Positions 41,637-49,891 are shown, counted from the first letter of the stretch. The stretch: DNA of 51,231 nt from an uncultured Oscillospiraceae bacterium (GCA_900543305.1 UQQZ01000008.1:1-51231), one strand, 5' to 3'. Notes: generated from the sequence alone by a model not told the origin. Translations and numbers: made by a program.

Positions 41637-43256
41637 ATGCTCAGCGGCGGCGAGATCATGGTGCGTTGCCTGGAAGCGGAAGGGGTAGAGGTTCTGTTTG
41701 GCTATCCGGGGGCTGCCATCTGCCCTTTTTATGATGCCTTGTATCATTCTCCCATCCGGCATGTGTTGGTCCGCTCGGAACAGAATGCTGCCCATATGGC
41801 CAGCGGCTATGCCCGCGCCTCTGGGAAACCGGGAGTCTGCGTGGCCACATCGGGCCCCGGGGCCACCAATCTGATCACCGGAATTGCCACCGCCTACATG
41901 GATTCTATCCCCTTGGTGGCCATCACCGGCCAGGTGAATTTGGAGCAGCTGGGACGGGACGTGTTTCAGGAGGCGGATATCACCGGTGCCTGCGAGTCCT
42001 TTACCAAGCACAGCTATCTAGTCAAATCCCCCAGCGATCTGCCCAGAATTTTCAAGGAGGCTTTTCACATTGCCTCCACCGGCCGGCCCGGCCCTGTGCT
42101 CATCGACGTGCCCGAGGATGTGCAGGAAGCCTTGGTGGAATCTTTCCACTATCCGGAACAGGCGGAGATCCCCGGATATAAGCCTAAAACGGCAGGCCAT
42201 CCCATGCAGATAAAACGGGCCCTGGAAGCCATCCGCCAGGCAAAGCGTCCGGTGATCTGCTGCGGCGGGGGCGTGGTGCTTGCGGGGGCCCGGGAGGAAA
42301 TGACAGCCTTCGCGGAAAAAAGCGGAATCCCCATCGTGTCCACCATGATGGGGATCGGGGTCATGCCCATGGGAAGCCCGGTGTATTTGGGAATGATCGG
42401 CAAATTTGGACGCAGTTACGCCAACCGGGCCATTGGGGAAGCGGACTTAATTGTCCTGTGTGGTGCCCGGGTAGGGGATCGGGCCATTGCATTGCCCAAC
42501 CAGATTGCGGAGCAGGCCAAGGTGATCCACATCGACATTGACCCGGCGGAGATCGGGAAAAACATGCGGGTGGATGTGCCCATTGTGGGAGATGTAAAAA
42601 CCGTGCTGGCCGCTCTGGCGGAGCGGGTGGAACCGGTGGACTGCCAGGAATGGGTGGAGCGTGTGCTCCGGTATAAGAGAGAATTTATCCCCCGGGGAGA
42701 AGACCGGGAGGACTTTGTGGAACCCCGCTCCTTTATCCGGGATCTCTCTGCCATGATGGAGGAAGACGCCATCCTCACTGCGGACCCGGGTCAGGGGCAG
42801 ATTTGGGCGGCCATCAATTTCACCCAGCGGGAGGGACGATTTCTCACCAGCGGCGGGTTGGGAACCATGGGCTACGCTTTGCCGGCTGCGTTGGGTGCCA
42901 AATTGGCCAAGCCCCGGCGCCAGGTGTTGGCGGTGTGTGGAGACGGGGCGTTCCAGATGAGTCTGTGCGAGCTGGCCACGGTGGTGGCCTCTCATGCGCC
43001 CTTAAAGATTGTGGTGTTCGACAACCGCCGGTTGGGTATGGTTCGAGAATACCAGAACAACCGCTACCACAGGCGGCACATTGGAACCCACATGGACGGC
43101 AATCCGGACTTTGTGGCCCTGTGTAAGGCCTACGGAATTCCCGCGGCCTTGGCCCGAAACAACCGGGAAGCCCGCCGGCTGGCGGAAGAAATGCTTCAAT
43201 CTCCCACCCCCTATGTGCTGGTGTGCCGGGTGGATCCGGAAACTCCCTCGGTGTGA
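41637..43256 (+). CDS. ilvB: Acetolactate synthase, catalytic (large) subunit
   Basis: 539 residues. It condenses pyruvate to acetolactate (or acetohydroxybutyrate) in branched-chain amino acid synthesis, with TPP, Mg and FAD. The catalytic glutamate is in RSEQNAAHMASGYAR (about 47), the TPP motif starts GDGAFQM (about 435) and ends near DNRRLGMVREYQ; the FAD/middle domain lies between. GAGGGGGAGACAGT precedes the ATG at 41637. The regulatory subunit follows after 16 nt, so this is the anabolic enzyme and not catabolic AlsS. No leader attenuator is seen directly before it. Confidence 0.95.
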   Translation: MLSGGEIMVRCLEAEGVEVLFGYPGAAICPFYDALYHSPIRHVLVRSEQNAAHMASGYARASGKPGVCVATSGPGATNLITGIATAYMDSIPLVAITGQVNLEQLGRDVFQEADITGACESFTKHSYLVKSPSDLPRIFKEAFHIASTGRPGPVLIDVPEDVQEALVESFHYPEQAEIPGYKPKTAGHPMQIKRALEAIRQAKRPVICCGGGVVLAGAREEMTAFAEKSGIPIVSTMMGIGVMPMGSPVYLGMIGKFGRSYANRAIGEADLIVLCGARVGDRAIALPNQIAEQAKVIHIDIDPAEIGKNMRVDVPIVGDVKTVLAALAERVEPVDCQEWVERVLRYKREFIPRGEDREDFVEPRSFIRDLSAMMEEDAILTADPGQGQIWAAINFTQREGRFLTSGGLGTMGYALPAALGAKLAKPRRQVLAVCGDGAFQMSLCELATVVASHAPLKIVVFDNRRLGMVREYQNNRYHRRHIGTHMDGNPDFVALCKAYGIPAALARNNREARRLAEEMLQSPTPYVLVCRVDPETPSV

Positions 43257-43272
43257 AAGGAAGGAAAGCCCT

Positions 43273-43743
43273 ATGAAATATACCTTATCGGTGCTGGTGG
43301 AAAACCAACCCGGCGTCCTTTCCAAAGTGGTATCCCTGTTTGCCCGGCGGGGATACAACATTGACAGCCTGGCAGTGGGCACTACCGAGGATCCCACCAT
43401 GTCCCGGATGACCATTGTGGGCCAGGGGGATGACCACATTCTGGAGCAGGTGGAAAAGCAGCTGAACAAGGTGATCCCTGTGATCAAGGTCCGTTCTCTG
43501 GGGTCCGACGCGGTGAGCGCGGAGCTGCTGCTGGTGAAAGTGGCCTGTGATCCCCAGACCCTGGGCAAGGTCAATGAAATTGCCACGTTGATGAAAGCCC
43601 AGGTGGTGGACGTTTCCAAATCTACGGTCACTTTGAAATACGCCGGGGAATGTGAAAAGTGTGAAACCCTTTGTGACCTGCTGCGTCCCTACGGGATCCG
43701 GGAAATTGCCCGGACGGGAGTGATCGCTTTGGAGCGAGGCTGA
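43273..43743 (+). CDS. ilvN: Acetolactate synthase, regulatory (small) subunit
   Basis: 156 residues. The N-terminal ACT domain binds valine for feedback inhibition (LSVLVENQPGVLSKVVSLFARRGYNI split across 4-29; the GTTEDPTMSRMTIV block follows), and the C-terminal half activates the large subunit. Length fits IlvH/IlvN. GAAAGGAAGG precedes the ATG at 43273. A cluster of three Cys (CEKCETLC, about 131-138) in the C-terminal part is a small oddity. Last gene of the operon. Confidence 0.95.
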   Translation: MKYTLSVLVENQPGVLSKVVSLFARRGYNIDSLAVGTTEDPTMSRMTIVGQGDDHILEQVEKQLNKVIPVIKVRSLGSDAVSAELLLVKVACDPQTLGKVNEIATLMKAQVVDVSKSTVTLKYAGECEKCETLCDLLRPYGIREIARTGVIALERG

Positions 43744-43759
43744 AAGGTTTCCCAGAGGC

Positions 43760-43795
43760 AAAAAAGAGCTGCCCACAGGCAGCCCTTTTTTATTT
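43760..43795. terminator. Bidirectional terminator between ilvN and the AI-2E-family gene
   Basis: AAAAAAGAGCTGCC pairs with GGCAGCCCTTTTTT. Confidence 0.88.
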
Positions 43796-43840
43796 TGCGT
43801 CTGGATGGTCAGGAGGACCGTGCTTTCCGGATAAGAACGA

Positions 43841-45091
43841 TCATACGTCGTCCAATTTCTGCTGTTCCGGCGAGTCAGGCTCCTCAGGTTCCTCCGTACC
43901 GGGAAATTGGGGATCCCAGGGATTGATGTTCTTATTCCGCAGCCGGGACCGGACAGAACTCCGGAACAGCCGGTAAAAGACCGCCGTGGCAGGGGTGCCG
44001 AAGAGGATGCCGGGAATGCCCAGCACACCGCCCCAGAACAGGACCGCGAACAGTGTCCAGATGGGAGGCAGGCCAATGGAAGACCCCACCACCCGGGGAT
44101 AGATCAAATTGCCCTCAACCTGCTGGAGGATCAGCAGGAAGACCAGGAAGATCAGAGCATCCAAGGGGTGGACCAGCAGCAGAATAATCACACCCACGAT
44201 GGCCCCAATATAGGCCCCCAAAATGGGGATCAATGCTCCCAGGGCCACCACGGAGGAGATCAGTAGAGCGTAGTCCAGCCGGAAGATGCTCATTCCCACA
44301 TAGCACAGGGTGCCCAGAATGACACATTCGGTGAGCTGACCCCGGATGAAGTTGAAAAACACCTTGTTGGTGATGGTGCCGATCCGGCCGATTTTCCGTG
44401 CCACCGCTTCAGGCAGGAAGGCCAGTAGGGCAGATTTTACCCCCCGCAGCAGCTTTTCCTTACTGATGAGCATGTAGATGGAAAAGATAAATCCCATCAC
44501 AGCGGAGAAGACCCCAGAAGCCACATTAAAGGTAACACTGACCAGAGAGGTGAGAAATTCCGTGGTGAATTGGGCCACGTTGGCCAGCAGGGAACTCCAG
44601 CTGAAGGTCCGGAGGAAATCCTGAATAAATGTCAGGTCATTTTCCATGGCGAACCGGTTGAGCCAAGCAATGGCGTTGTTTGCATAGGTGGGCACCGTTC
44701 GCTGGACGGTGTCGGCCAAAACCCCCATGGATTCAATGAGGCCCGGGATGATAAAGCAGGCGATGAACACAATCACCAAGGCTACCACCACATAGGCCAA
44801 GGTGACCGCCAAGGGGCGCCGTACCCGCTGCCAAGCCTTGGACTTGGATTTTTCAAAGGGCTTGAAGGCGATGTCCTCAAAGAAGTGGACAAACACGTTG
44901 AGGATATAGGCCAGTACGATGCCGTAAAACACAGGGGCCACAGTGGAGACCGCCGTGACAATAGCCCCCCAAACCTGGTCAATTTTCATCAAGATCAGTA
45001 CCAGGAGCGCGGCAAATCCCAAAAGGATCATGCCGTTTCGAAGCACTTTTTTTTCATCCCGCAAACTGATGCCGATATCCCGCAAGCGCAT
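43841..45091 (-). CDS. AI-2E-family (TqsA/PerM) membrane transporter
   Basis: 416 residues with about eight membrane helices in the family arrangement: two or three N-terminal helices, a long extracytoplasmic stretch (about 85-150), then a dense C-terminal bundle (from about 205, with FIRGQLTECVILGTLCYVG split by helix ends and the family-typical GALIPILGAYIGAIVG). Family members export autoinducer-2, Na/Li in exchange for protons, or unknown solutes. The start chosen is the ATG at 45091, 7 nt after AGGAGG; an ATG at 45097 would abut that site. A charged tail ends the protein. Confidence 0.85.
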   Translation of the reverse strand: MRLRDIGISLRDEKKVLRNGMILLGFAALLVLILMKIDQVWGAIVTAVSTVAPVFYGIVLAYILNVFVHFFEDIAFKPFEKSKSKAWQRVRRPLAVTLAYVVVALVIVFIACFIIPGLIESMGVLADTVQRTVPTYANNAIAWLNRFAMENDLTFIQDFLRTFSWSSLLANVAQFTTEFLTSLVSVTFNVASGVFSAVMGFIFSIYMLISKEKLLRGVKSALLAFLPEAVARKIGRIGTITNKVFFNFIRGQLTECVILGTLCYVGMSIFRLDYALLISSVVALGALIPILGAYIGAIVGVIILLLVHPLDALIFLVFLLILQQVEGNLIYPRVVGSSIGLPPIWTLFAVLFWGGVLGIPGILFGTPATAVFYRLFRSSVRSRLRNKNINPWDPQFPGTEEPEEPDSPEQQKLDDV

Positions 45092-45130
45092 GGCCATTCC
45101 TCCTTTTTCCCGAACAAGCTCTGGTTACCC

Positions 45131-45532
45131 TCAAGTTTTGGTGGTAAAGACCTTGTGGCACTTTTGGCAGGTCACCTGGATTTTTCCTCTGCCCCGAGGC
45201 GCCCGCAGCCGTTGCTTACAGTTGGGACAGTGGAAGTATTTGTAGGTTTTCCGTTCTTTAAACCGTCGGGACTGGAACCGAATCCAATCCTCTACCGGCC
45301 CCCAAACTCGGAGAAAAGCGTAATACTCCTTTTGCCGGGCAGCGTAATTGCGGGAGAACATGCGAAACAGAACGTACAGCAGAAGGACATCTGCCACCAG
45401 GGACAGAGGCCAGAATAATCCGCTGAAAAGGGAGAATACTACAGCCAGCACCAAGAGAAAAATGCTGAATTTATCCCCGCCATACCGACCGTACATGAAT
45501 TGCTGGAATTTTTGAAACAGCAACGTCAACAC
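45131..45532 (-). CDS. Small membrane protein with C-terminal zinc ribbon
   Basis: 133 residues. Two adjacent hydrophobic segments (about 22-58) are followed by a basic linker and a zinc ribbon: CPNC and CQKC 16 residues apart (about 102-105 and 122-125). No enzyme motif. The start is uncertain: GTG at 45532 or TTG at 45529, both just after GAAAGGAT. It is followed after 39 nt by the AI-2E-family gene on the same strand. Function unknown. Confidence 0.72.
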   Translation of the reverse strand: MLTLLFQKFQQFMYGRYGGDKFSIFLLVLAVVFSLFSGLFWPLSLVADVLLLYVLFRMFSRNYAARQKEYYAFLRVWGPVEDWIRFQSRRFKERKTYKYFHCPNCKQRLRAPRGRGKIQVTCQKCHKVFTTKT

Positions 45533-45653
45533 ATCCTTTCAATGCTACCTATTAAGTATACCGTATGAAATGGGTGTTTTTCAACCGGTCAGACCGGCCT
45601 TCACGATAAATTTACATTTGGCGCCGGAAGTGGGGCAAAAGGAAAATATAAAA

Positions 45654-45672
45654 TTTAAGAATGATTCTTAAA
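45654..45672. promoter_or_regulatory. Fur/PerR-type operator candidate
   Basis: The perfect palindrome TTTAAGAATGATTCTTAAA (two 9-nt arms around G) contains a 7-1-7 core TAAGAAT-G-ATTCTTA, the geometry of Fur-family boxes (PerR consensus TTATAATNATTATAA). It ends 7 bp before the rubrerythrin -35. Confidence 0.65.
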
Positions 45673-45679
45673 AATATTC

Positions 45680-45708
45680 TTGACTTTTGGAAATACATGG
45701 ATTATACT
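45680..45708 (+). promoter_or_regulatory. Promoter of the rubrerythrin gene
   Basis: -35 TTGACT (45680-45685), 17-bp spacer, -10 TATACT (45703-45708). Confidence 0.85.
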
Positions 45709-45761
45709 AAGCCCAGAAAGACCCGCTGGACGTGAAATTCAACTTGAAGGAGGAACTGACC

Positions 45762-46301
45762 ATGCCAGAATTGAAAGGCTCTAAAACCGAGGCCAACCTG
45801 ATGACCGCTTTCGCCGGGGAATCCCAGGCACGGAACAAGTACACCTACTATGCCTCCAAGGCAAAGAAGGACGGGTATGTGCAGATTGCCAACCTGTTTG
45901 AGGAGACTGCCAACAACGAGAAGGAACACGCCAAGATTTGGTTCAAGCTCCTTCACGGAGGCATCGGAGACACCATCGACAACCTGAAAGATGCCGCTGC
46001 CGGGGAGAATTACGAGTGGACCGACATGTATGCGGGATTCGCCAAAACTGCCCGGGAAGAAGGGTTCGATCAAATTGCCGACCTGTTTGAAGGGGTTGCC
46101 AAGATTGAGAAGGAACACGAGGAGCGGTATCTGAAGCTGGTGAAGAACCTGGAAGAAGGTATGGTATTCTCTCGGGATGGGGACGTGATTTGGCAGTGCG
46201 CCAACTGCGGCCACATTGTCATCGGTAAAAAGGCTCCGGAAGTGTGTCCCGTTTGCGCCCATCCTCAGGCCTATTTCCAGATCAAAGCGGAAAATTATTG
46301 A
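45762..46301 (+). CDS. rbr: Rubrerythrin
   Basis: 179 residues. A peroxide-reducing diiron enzyme of anaerobes. The N-terminal four-helix ferritin-like domain supplies diiron ligands (AGESQARNKY, about 20; EETANNEKEHA, about 49-59; EGFDQIA and KIEKEHEERY, to about 128), and a C-terminal rubredoxin-like domain holds one Fe with two CxxC pairs (CANCG at 156-160 and CPVC at 172-175). The start is the ATG at 45762 with AAGGAGGAAC upstream. It is a single-gene unit under a likely peroxide- or iron-responsive operator. Confidence 0.95.
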   Translation: MPELKGSKTEANLMTAFAGESQARNKYTYYASKAKKDGYVQIANLFEETANNEKEHAKIWFKLLHGGIGDTIDNLKDAAAGENYEWTDMYAGFAKTAREEGFDQIADLFEGVAKIEKEHEERYLKLVKNLEEGMVFSRDGDVIWQCANCGHIVIGKKAPEVCPVCAHPQAYFQIKAENY

Positions 46302-46328
46302 TAGTTGTTTCCCTAATGGGAAAATAAG

Positions 46329-46361
46329 AAAGCCGGCAGACCTGCGTCTGCCGGCTTTTTC
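46329..46361. terminator. Bidirectional terminator after rubrerythrin
   Basis: AAAGCCGGCAGA pairs with TCTGCCGGCTTTTT around a 6-nt loop. Confidence 0.93.
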
Positions 46362-46371
46362 TATACAGAGA

Positions 46372-47028
46372 TTAGGCTTCCTGCTGGGAAGGGGAAAGGG
46401 CCAGGGCCTTTTTCAAAAACGCCAATTTCCGGCCGATCAACCGGGCGATAAAGCCCACCAGCAGAGCAGCAATGACGGTGCCCTCCCGGACGCCCTGGAG
46501 TTGGTGGGCAAAGAAGAGGGAGAGGGCGGCGGCAATCACCGTCATGGAAACGTCGAAGCAAATCTTGGTCACGCCAAATTCCGTCTTCCAGGTGGTGCTG
46601 ACAGCCCGGACAAAGGATTCTCCGGGAAGCATGGCCACATCTGCCAGCACTTCCATGTAAACACCCACACCCAGGATCACACAGCCTACCAGGAGCATCA
46701 GCACCTGGGCGGGATAACCGGTGGGATTGAGATCCTCCATCATGGCCATAGTCAGGTCGATGAAGTATCCGAACAGGAAGGAAATGGGAATTTGCAAGGC
46801 ATGTTCCAGCTTGAAATTCTTCCGCAGGATCAACAGCTGGAGCACAATGAGGAAAACACTGAACACCACGGTGAAAACACCCAGGGAGAAGGGATAACTG
46901 AGGCTGAGTACATAGGGAATGGAAGAGATGGGAGAGGTTCCCAAATTTGCCTTTGTAATCACACTGACACCCAGAGAATTGACAAAAAGTCCAACCAGGA
47001 AGACTGCATAAGATTTTACTTTTTTCAC
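46372..47028 (-). CDS. YczE/YitT-like integral membrane protein
   Basis: 218 residues with about five membrane helices. The N-terminal FLVGLFVNSLGVSVITKANLG stretch (split helix, about 10-30) and GTSPISSIPYVLS are typical of the YczE/YyaS/YitT group, whose function is unsettled. It starts with a GTG at 47028 that overlaps the MarR stop (GTGA), with AAAGGAG upstream. Co-transcription makes it the probable target output of the MarR regulator, for example an efflux or membrane-stress protein. Confidence 0.8.
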   Translation of the reverse strand: MKKVKSYAVFLVGLFVNSLGVSVITKANLGTSPISSIPYVLSLSYPFSLGVFTVVFSVFLIVLQLLILRKNFKLEHALQIPISFLFGYFIDLTMAMMEDLNPTGYPAQVLMLLVGCVILGVGVYMEVLADVAMLPGESFVRAVSTTWKTEFGVTKICFDVSMTVIAAALSLFFAHQLQGVREGTVIAALLVGFIARLIGRKLAFLKKALALSPSQQEA

Positions 47029-47453
47029 CGTGTAAGGTCTCCTTTCAAATTTTCATAAATTTTCCCAAAGGTTTCCAGGAAAGCGGTTCTTTCCTGGGGG
47101 GAGAGGGAAGACAGGGCGGAGGCTTCGGCTTTCAGAAAAGCCTCTTCCACTTTCTGGAGCATTTCCCGTCCCAAAGGGGTGAGAAACACATGGCTGGACC
47201 GGCGGTCTTCCTTGGGAATTTCCCGCCGGACCAGGCCTTTTTCCTCCATGCCGTTGAGGGTTACCGTCAGAGAGGCCGGTTCAATGTGGCATCCCCGTGC
47301 GATTTCCTTTTGTCCGGCGCCGTCGTGGTCCATCAGGTAGTCCAGCACCTTGGGCTGACCCAAGGTCAACTTGGTATCCTTGAGCAGGGCCAAGACTTCC
47401 CGGTGGAAAATCGCTTGGTTTGCCATGAGCAGATAGTGGAAGGTGTACTCCAT
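47025..47453 (-). CDS. MarR-family transcriptional regulator
   Basis: 142 residues, a dimeric winged-helix regulator. Helix-turn-helix GQKEIARGCHIEPASLTVTL (about 46-65) precedes the wing with the family mark KEDRRSSHVFLT (about 78-89). The start is the ATG at 47453, with GGGAGGGATCAGG directly upstream. It is the first gene of a two-gene unit with the YczE-like protein and has operator-like repeats in its own leader, which suggests self-repression relieved by a small molecule. Confidence 0.9.
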   Translation of the reverse strand: MEYTFHYLLMANQAIFHREVLALLKDTKLTLGQPKVLDYLMDHDGAGQKEIARGCHIEPASLTVTLNGMEEKGLVRREIPKEDRRSSHVFLTPLGREMLQKVEEAFLKAEASALSSLSPQERTAFLETFGKIYENLKGDLTR

Positions 47454-47482
47454 CCTGATCCCTCCCGGGTCCAATTCATTCG

Positions 47483-47539
47483 AATTCTAATAGTTAAAAT
47501 TCTAAGTATTAGTATACCGGAACTGGAAGAGTGGGTCAA
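47483..47539 (-). promoter_or_regulatory. Promoter and candidate operator of the marR-yczE unit
   Basis: On the minus strand -35 TTGACC (47534-47539), 17-bp spacer, -10 TATACT (47511-47516). Downstream lie an inverted repeat CTAATA/TATTAG (47487-47492, 47507-47512) and two direct copies of AATTCTAA (47483-47490, 47498-47505), a likely MarR site covering the start point. Confidence 0.6.
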
Positions 47540-47626
47540 GAATACAATCTGCTGGATCTTTTATTGACATTTTCGAAAAAAGATGGAGGTTTCCCACAGA
47601 AAGAACTGGAAATTCAGGGTTTCCTA

Positions 47627-47654
47627 TTGACTTTCCGAACGCATGTTCTATAAT
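47627..47654 (+). promoter_or_regulatory. Promoter of the radical-SAM/DUF4130 operon
   Basis: -35 TTGACT (47627-47632), 16-bp spacer, -10 TATAAT (47649-47654). The spacer is filled by a LexA-like box. Confidence 0.8.
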
Positions 47655-47673
47655 AGTACCGAACACATGTTTG
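47636..47673. promoter_or_regulatory. Two LexA (SOS) boxes over the operon promoter
   Basis: Box 1 CGAACGCATGTTCT (47636-47649) lies between -35 and -10; box 2 CGAACACATGTTTG (47660-47673) covers the start point. Each matches the Gram-positive LexA/DinR consensus CGAACRNRYGTTYC at all but the last position. Their centres are 24 bp apart. Confidence 0.75.
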
Positions 47674-47730
47674 AAAAGGCCCCGGAAAAGGTTCTTCCAG
47701 GCTCCGGGGCTGGGGAAGGAGAACGGGGCC

Positions 47731-49062
47731 ATGGACCTTTTGGAAAAGTTGGAAATCCTCACAGACGCTGCCAAGTACGATGTGGCCTGTACCTCCAGCG
47801 GGGTGGACCGGTCTGGCCGGAAGGGCGGATTGGGCAACAGCGTAAAAGCGGGAATCTGTCACAGCTTTGCAGCGGATGGCCGGTGTATCTCTCTGCTGAA
47901 GGTTCTCCTGAGCAACGACTGCGCCTTTGACTGCGCTTACTGCGTCAACCGCAGGTCCCAGGACACGCCTCGGGCCACCTTTTCTCCGGAGGAGCTCTGT
48001 TCCTTGACCATGGAATTTTACCGGCGCAATTACATCGAAGGGTTGTTTCTCAGCTCTGCGGTGGTGGGGTCTCCCGACGCTACCTGTGAAAAAATGCTTG
48101 CCGTACTCCGACGGCTGCGGGAGGAAGAGCGGTTTGGAGGATACATCCATGTGAAAGCCATTCCGGGAGCTTCCCCGGAGTTGATTCATCGGCTGGGTCT
48201 TTATGCCGATCGAATGAGCGTCAATATTGAATTGCCTTCCCAACAGAGTTTGCAGCTGCTGGCTCCCCAAAAGAGCAAGGAAAAGATCCTGGCTCCCATG
48301 GGGCAGATCCGGGATGGGATACGGGAAAACGGCAGGGAGTTGGCTGTGTACCGAAAAGCACCCCGGTTTGTGCCGGCAGGCCAATCCACCCAGATGATTA
48401 TCGGAGCGACCCCGGAAAGCGACAGGCAGATCCTCCGGCTCACCGAAGGGCTCTACCGGAGGTATGGTCTTAAACGGGTGTTTTTCTCCGCCTACATGCC
48501 GGTGGTCAGCCATCGGAATCTGCCGGCTCGGAATACGCCTCCCCCTTTGCTTCGGGAGCATCGGCTGTACCAGGCGGACTGGCTGCTGCGGTTTTACGGG
48601 TTCACCGCGTCGGAGATTCTGGATGACCAGGCTCCCAATTTCGATCCTTTGTTGGATCCCAAGTGCGATTGGGCGGTCCGTCACATGGAGCTGTTTCCGG
48701 TGGAGGTAAACCGGGCCCCTTACGAGATGCTTTTGCGCGTGCCGGGAATCGGGGTGAAAAGTGCCCGGAGAATCCGTTGGGCCAGGCGTTATGGAAAGCT
48801 GGATTTAGACGACTTAAAGAAACTGGGTGTGGTGTTGAAACGGGCCAGATATTTTCTCACCTGCCAGGGGCGCAGCCTGTCGCCCTTGACCACGGATGAT
48901 TCCCAGGTGATTGCTGGGGCCATTCGGGAGGGGACACCTTTTCACCGGACGCAGATTTCGGGAGGAGAGGCACCACAGGGATTGCCGGAAATTTCGGAAC
49001 AGCTTTCTCTGTTTGCACCCAGTCAGGAGGATCGGATCAAATGCCTTACAGGACAAATCTAA
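47731..49062 (+). CDS. Radical SAM protein, putative DNA modification/repair (rSAM_link_UDG family)
   Basis: 443 residues. The radical SAM cluster motif is CAFDCAYC (Cys64, Cys68, Cys71), inside the family-typical KVLLSNDCAFDCAYCVNR region; a helix-hairpin-helix DNA-binding segment LLRVPGIGVKSARRI lies at 334-348. This matches, from memory, the family TIGR03916, usually found beside the DUF4130/TIGR03915 partner, as here. The reaction is unknown; DNA lesion repair or base modification is the standing guess. The start is the ATG at 47731, with AAGGAG 9 nt upstream. The next gene overlaps its end by 22 nt. Confidence 0.88.
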   Translation: MDLLEKLEILTDAAKYDVACTSSGVDRSGRKGGLGNSVKAGICHSFAADGRCISLLKVLLSNDCAFDCAYCVNRRSQDTPRATFSPEELCSLTMEFYRRNYIEGLFLSSAVVGSPDATCEKMLAVLRRLREEERFGGYIHVKAIPGASPELIHRLGLYADRMSVNIELPSQQSLQLLAPQKSKEKILAPMGQIRDGIRENGRELAVYRKAPRFVPAGQSTQMIIGATPESDRQILRLTEGLYRRYGLKRVFFSAYMPVVSHRNLPARNTPPPLLREHRLYQADWLLRFYGFTASEILDDQAPNFDPLLDPKCDWAVRHMELFPVEVNRAPYEMLLRVPGIGVKSARRIRWARRYGKLDLDDLKKLGVVLKRARYFLTCQGRSLSPLTTDDSQVIAGAIREGTPFHRTQISGGEAPQGLPEISEQLSLFAPSQEDRIKCLTGQI

Positions 49063-49802
49063 TCTACTATTACGACGGAACTTATTCGGGATTTCTCTGC
49101 TGCGTGTTCGAATGCTTTCGGGCCAAGGAGATGCCCTTGGGAATCCGGAGGGAGGAAGAGGAGCAGCAGACCCTGTACGGAGCCAAGGAGATCCTCACGC
49201 AGCCGGAACTGGCGCGGCGGGTAGACCGGTCCATTTCCGAAAAGATTTCCCCTCAGGCTCACAGGTTGGTGCGGGCAGGGTTTCTGACCTGCCTGGAGGA
49301 TCGGGAGATGCTGTTGTTGCGGTTTTTGCTGATGGGTTACCGGCACGGGGCTCAGGTGACCCGGTGGGTTACCCGGGAACCGGTGCACACCTTGAATCAT
49401 GCAGTGAGGGCACTCCGAAACGAAGCTCACCACACCTTGGAATTTTTGCGGTTTTCCCAATGCCAAGGATTCCTGGCAGCTCAGATTGCCCCCAAAAATG
49501 CAGTGCTCCCCCTGGTGGTTCCCCATTTTTGCGACCGGCTTCCCAGTGAAAACTTCATGATCTTCGATCGGGTTCACGGCATGGGGTTTGTTCACAAGGA
49601 GACCGGAGAGAGAAAGTTTTTCCAGGCGGATCAGGTGGAGCTGCCGCCCCCCAGTGAACGGGAAAAGGAATGGCGGGCCCTTTGGAAAGCCTTTTACAAA
49701 ACCATAGCAGTGGAGGGCAGGGAAAACCATAAGCTCCGGCAAAATCTGATGCCAAAACGCTATTGGCCGTGGATGACGGAATTTCAAGGAGAAGAATCAT
49801 AA
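49041..49802 (+). CDS. DUF4130-type probable DNA metabolism protein
   Basis: 253 residues. The N terminus YYYDGTYSGFLCCVFECF (9-26) and the C-terminal stretch with RHFxxR-like FMIFDRVHGMGFVH and MPKRYWPWMTEF are the marks I know for TIGR03915/DUF4130, the regular partner of the radical SAM protein; in some proteobacteria the domain is fused to a uracil-DNA glycosylase. No glycosylase domain is present here. It overlaps the radical SAM gene by 22 nt (AGGAGG 11 nt before the ATG), so the two are made together and may form a complex. Confidence 0.85.
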   Translation: MPYRTNLIYYYDGTYSGFLCCVFECFRAKEMPLGIRREEEEQQTLYGAKEILTQPELARRVDRSISEKISPQAHRLVRAGFLTCLEDREMLLLRFLLMGYRHGAQVTRWVTREPVHTLNHAVRALRNEAHHTLEFLRFSQCQGFLAAQIAPKNAVLPLVVPHFCDRLPSENFMIFDRVHGMGFVHKETGERKFFQADQVELPPPSEREKEWRALWKAFYKTIAVEGRENHKLRQNLMPKRYWPWMTEFQGEES

Positions 49803-49838
49803 AAACCCGTTGCAGAGAGTTCTGTAACGGGTTTTCAG
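49801..49838 (+). terminator. Terminator of the radical-SAM/DUF4130 operon
   Basis: AAAACCCGTTGCAGA pairs with TCTGTAACGGGTTTT; the T-run is short. Confidence 0.8.
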
Positions 49839-49891
49839 GCAAGGCAGAGGATCGGTAGGGAAGAGGCCCCCTGCCTTTTGACCATTCAAAC

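Noticed and set aside
43009..43272. N-terminal extension of the ilvN frame into ilvB
   Set aside because: The extension overlaps the conserved end of ilvB; the ATG at 43273 has a ribosome binding site and matches the ACT-domain start.
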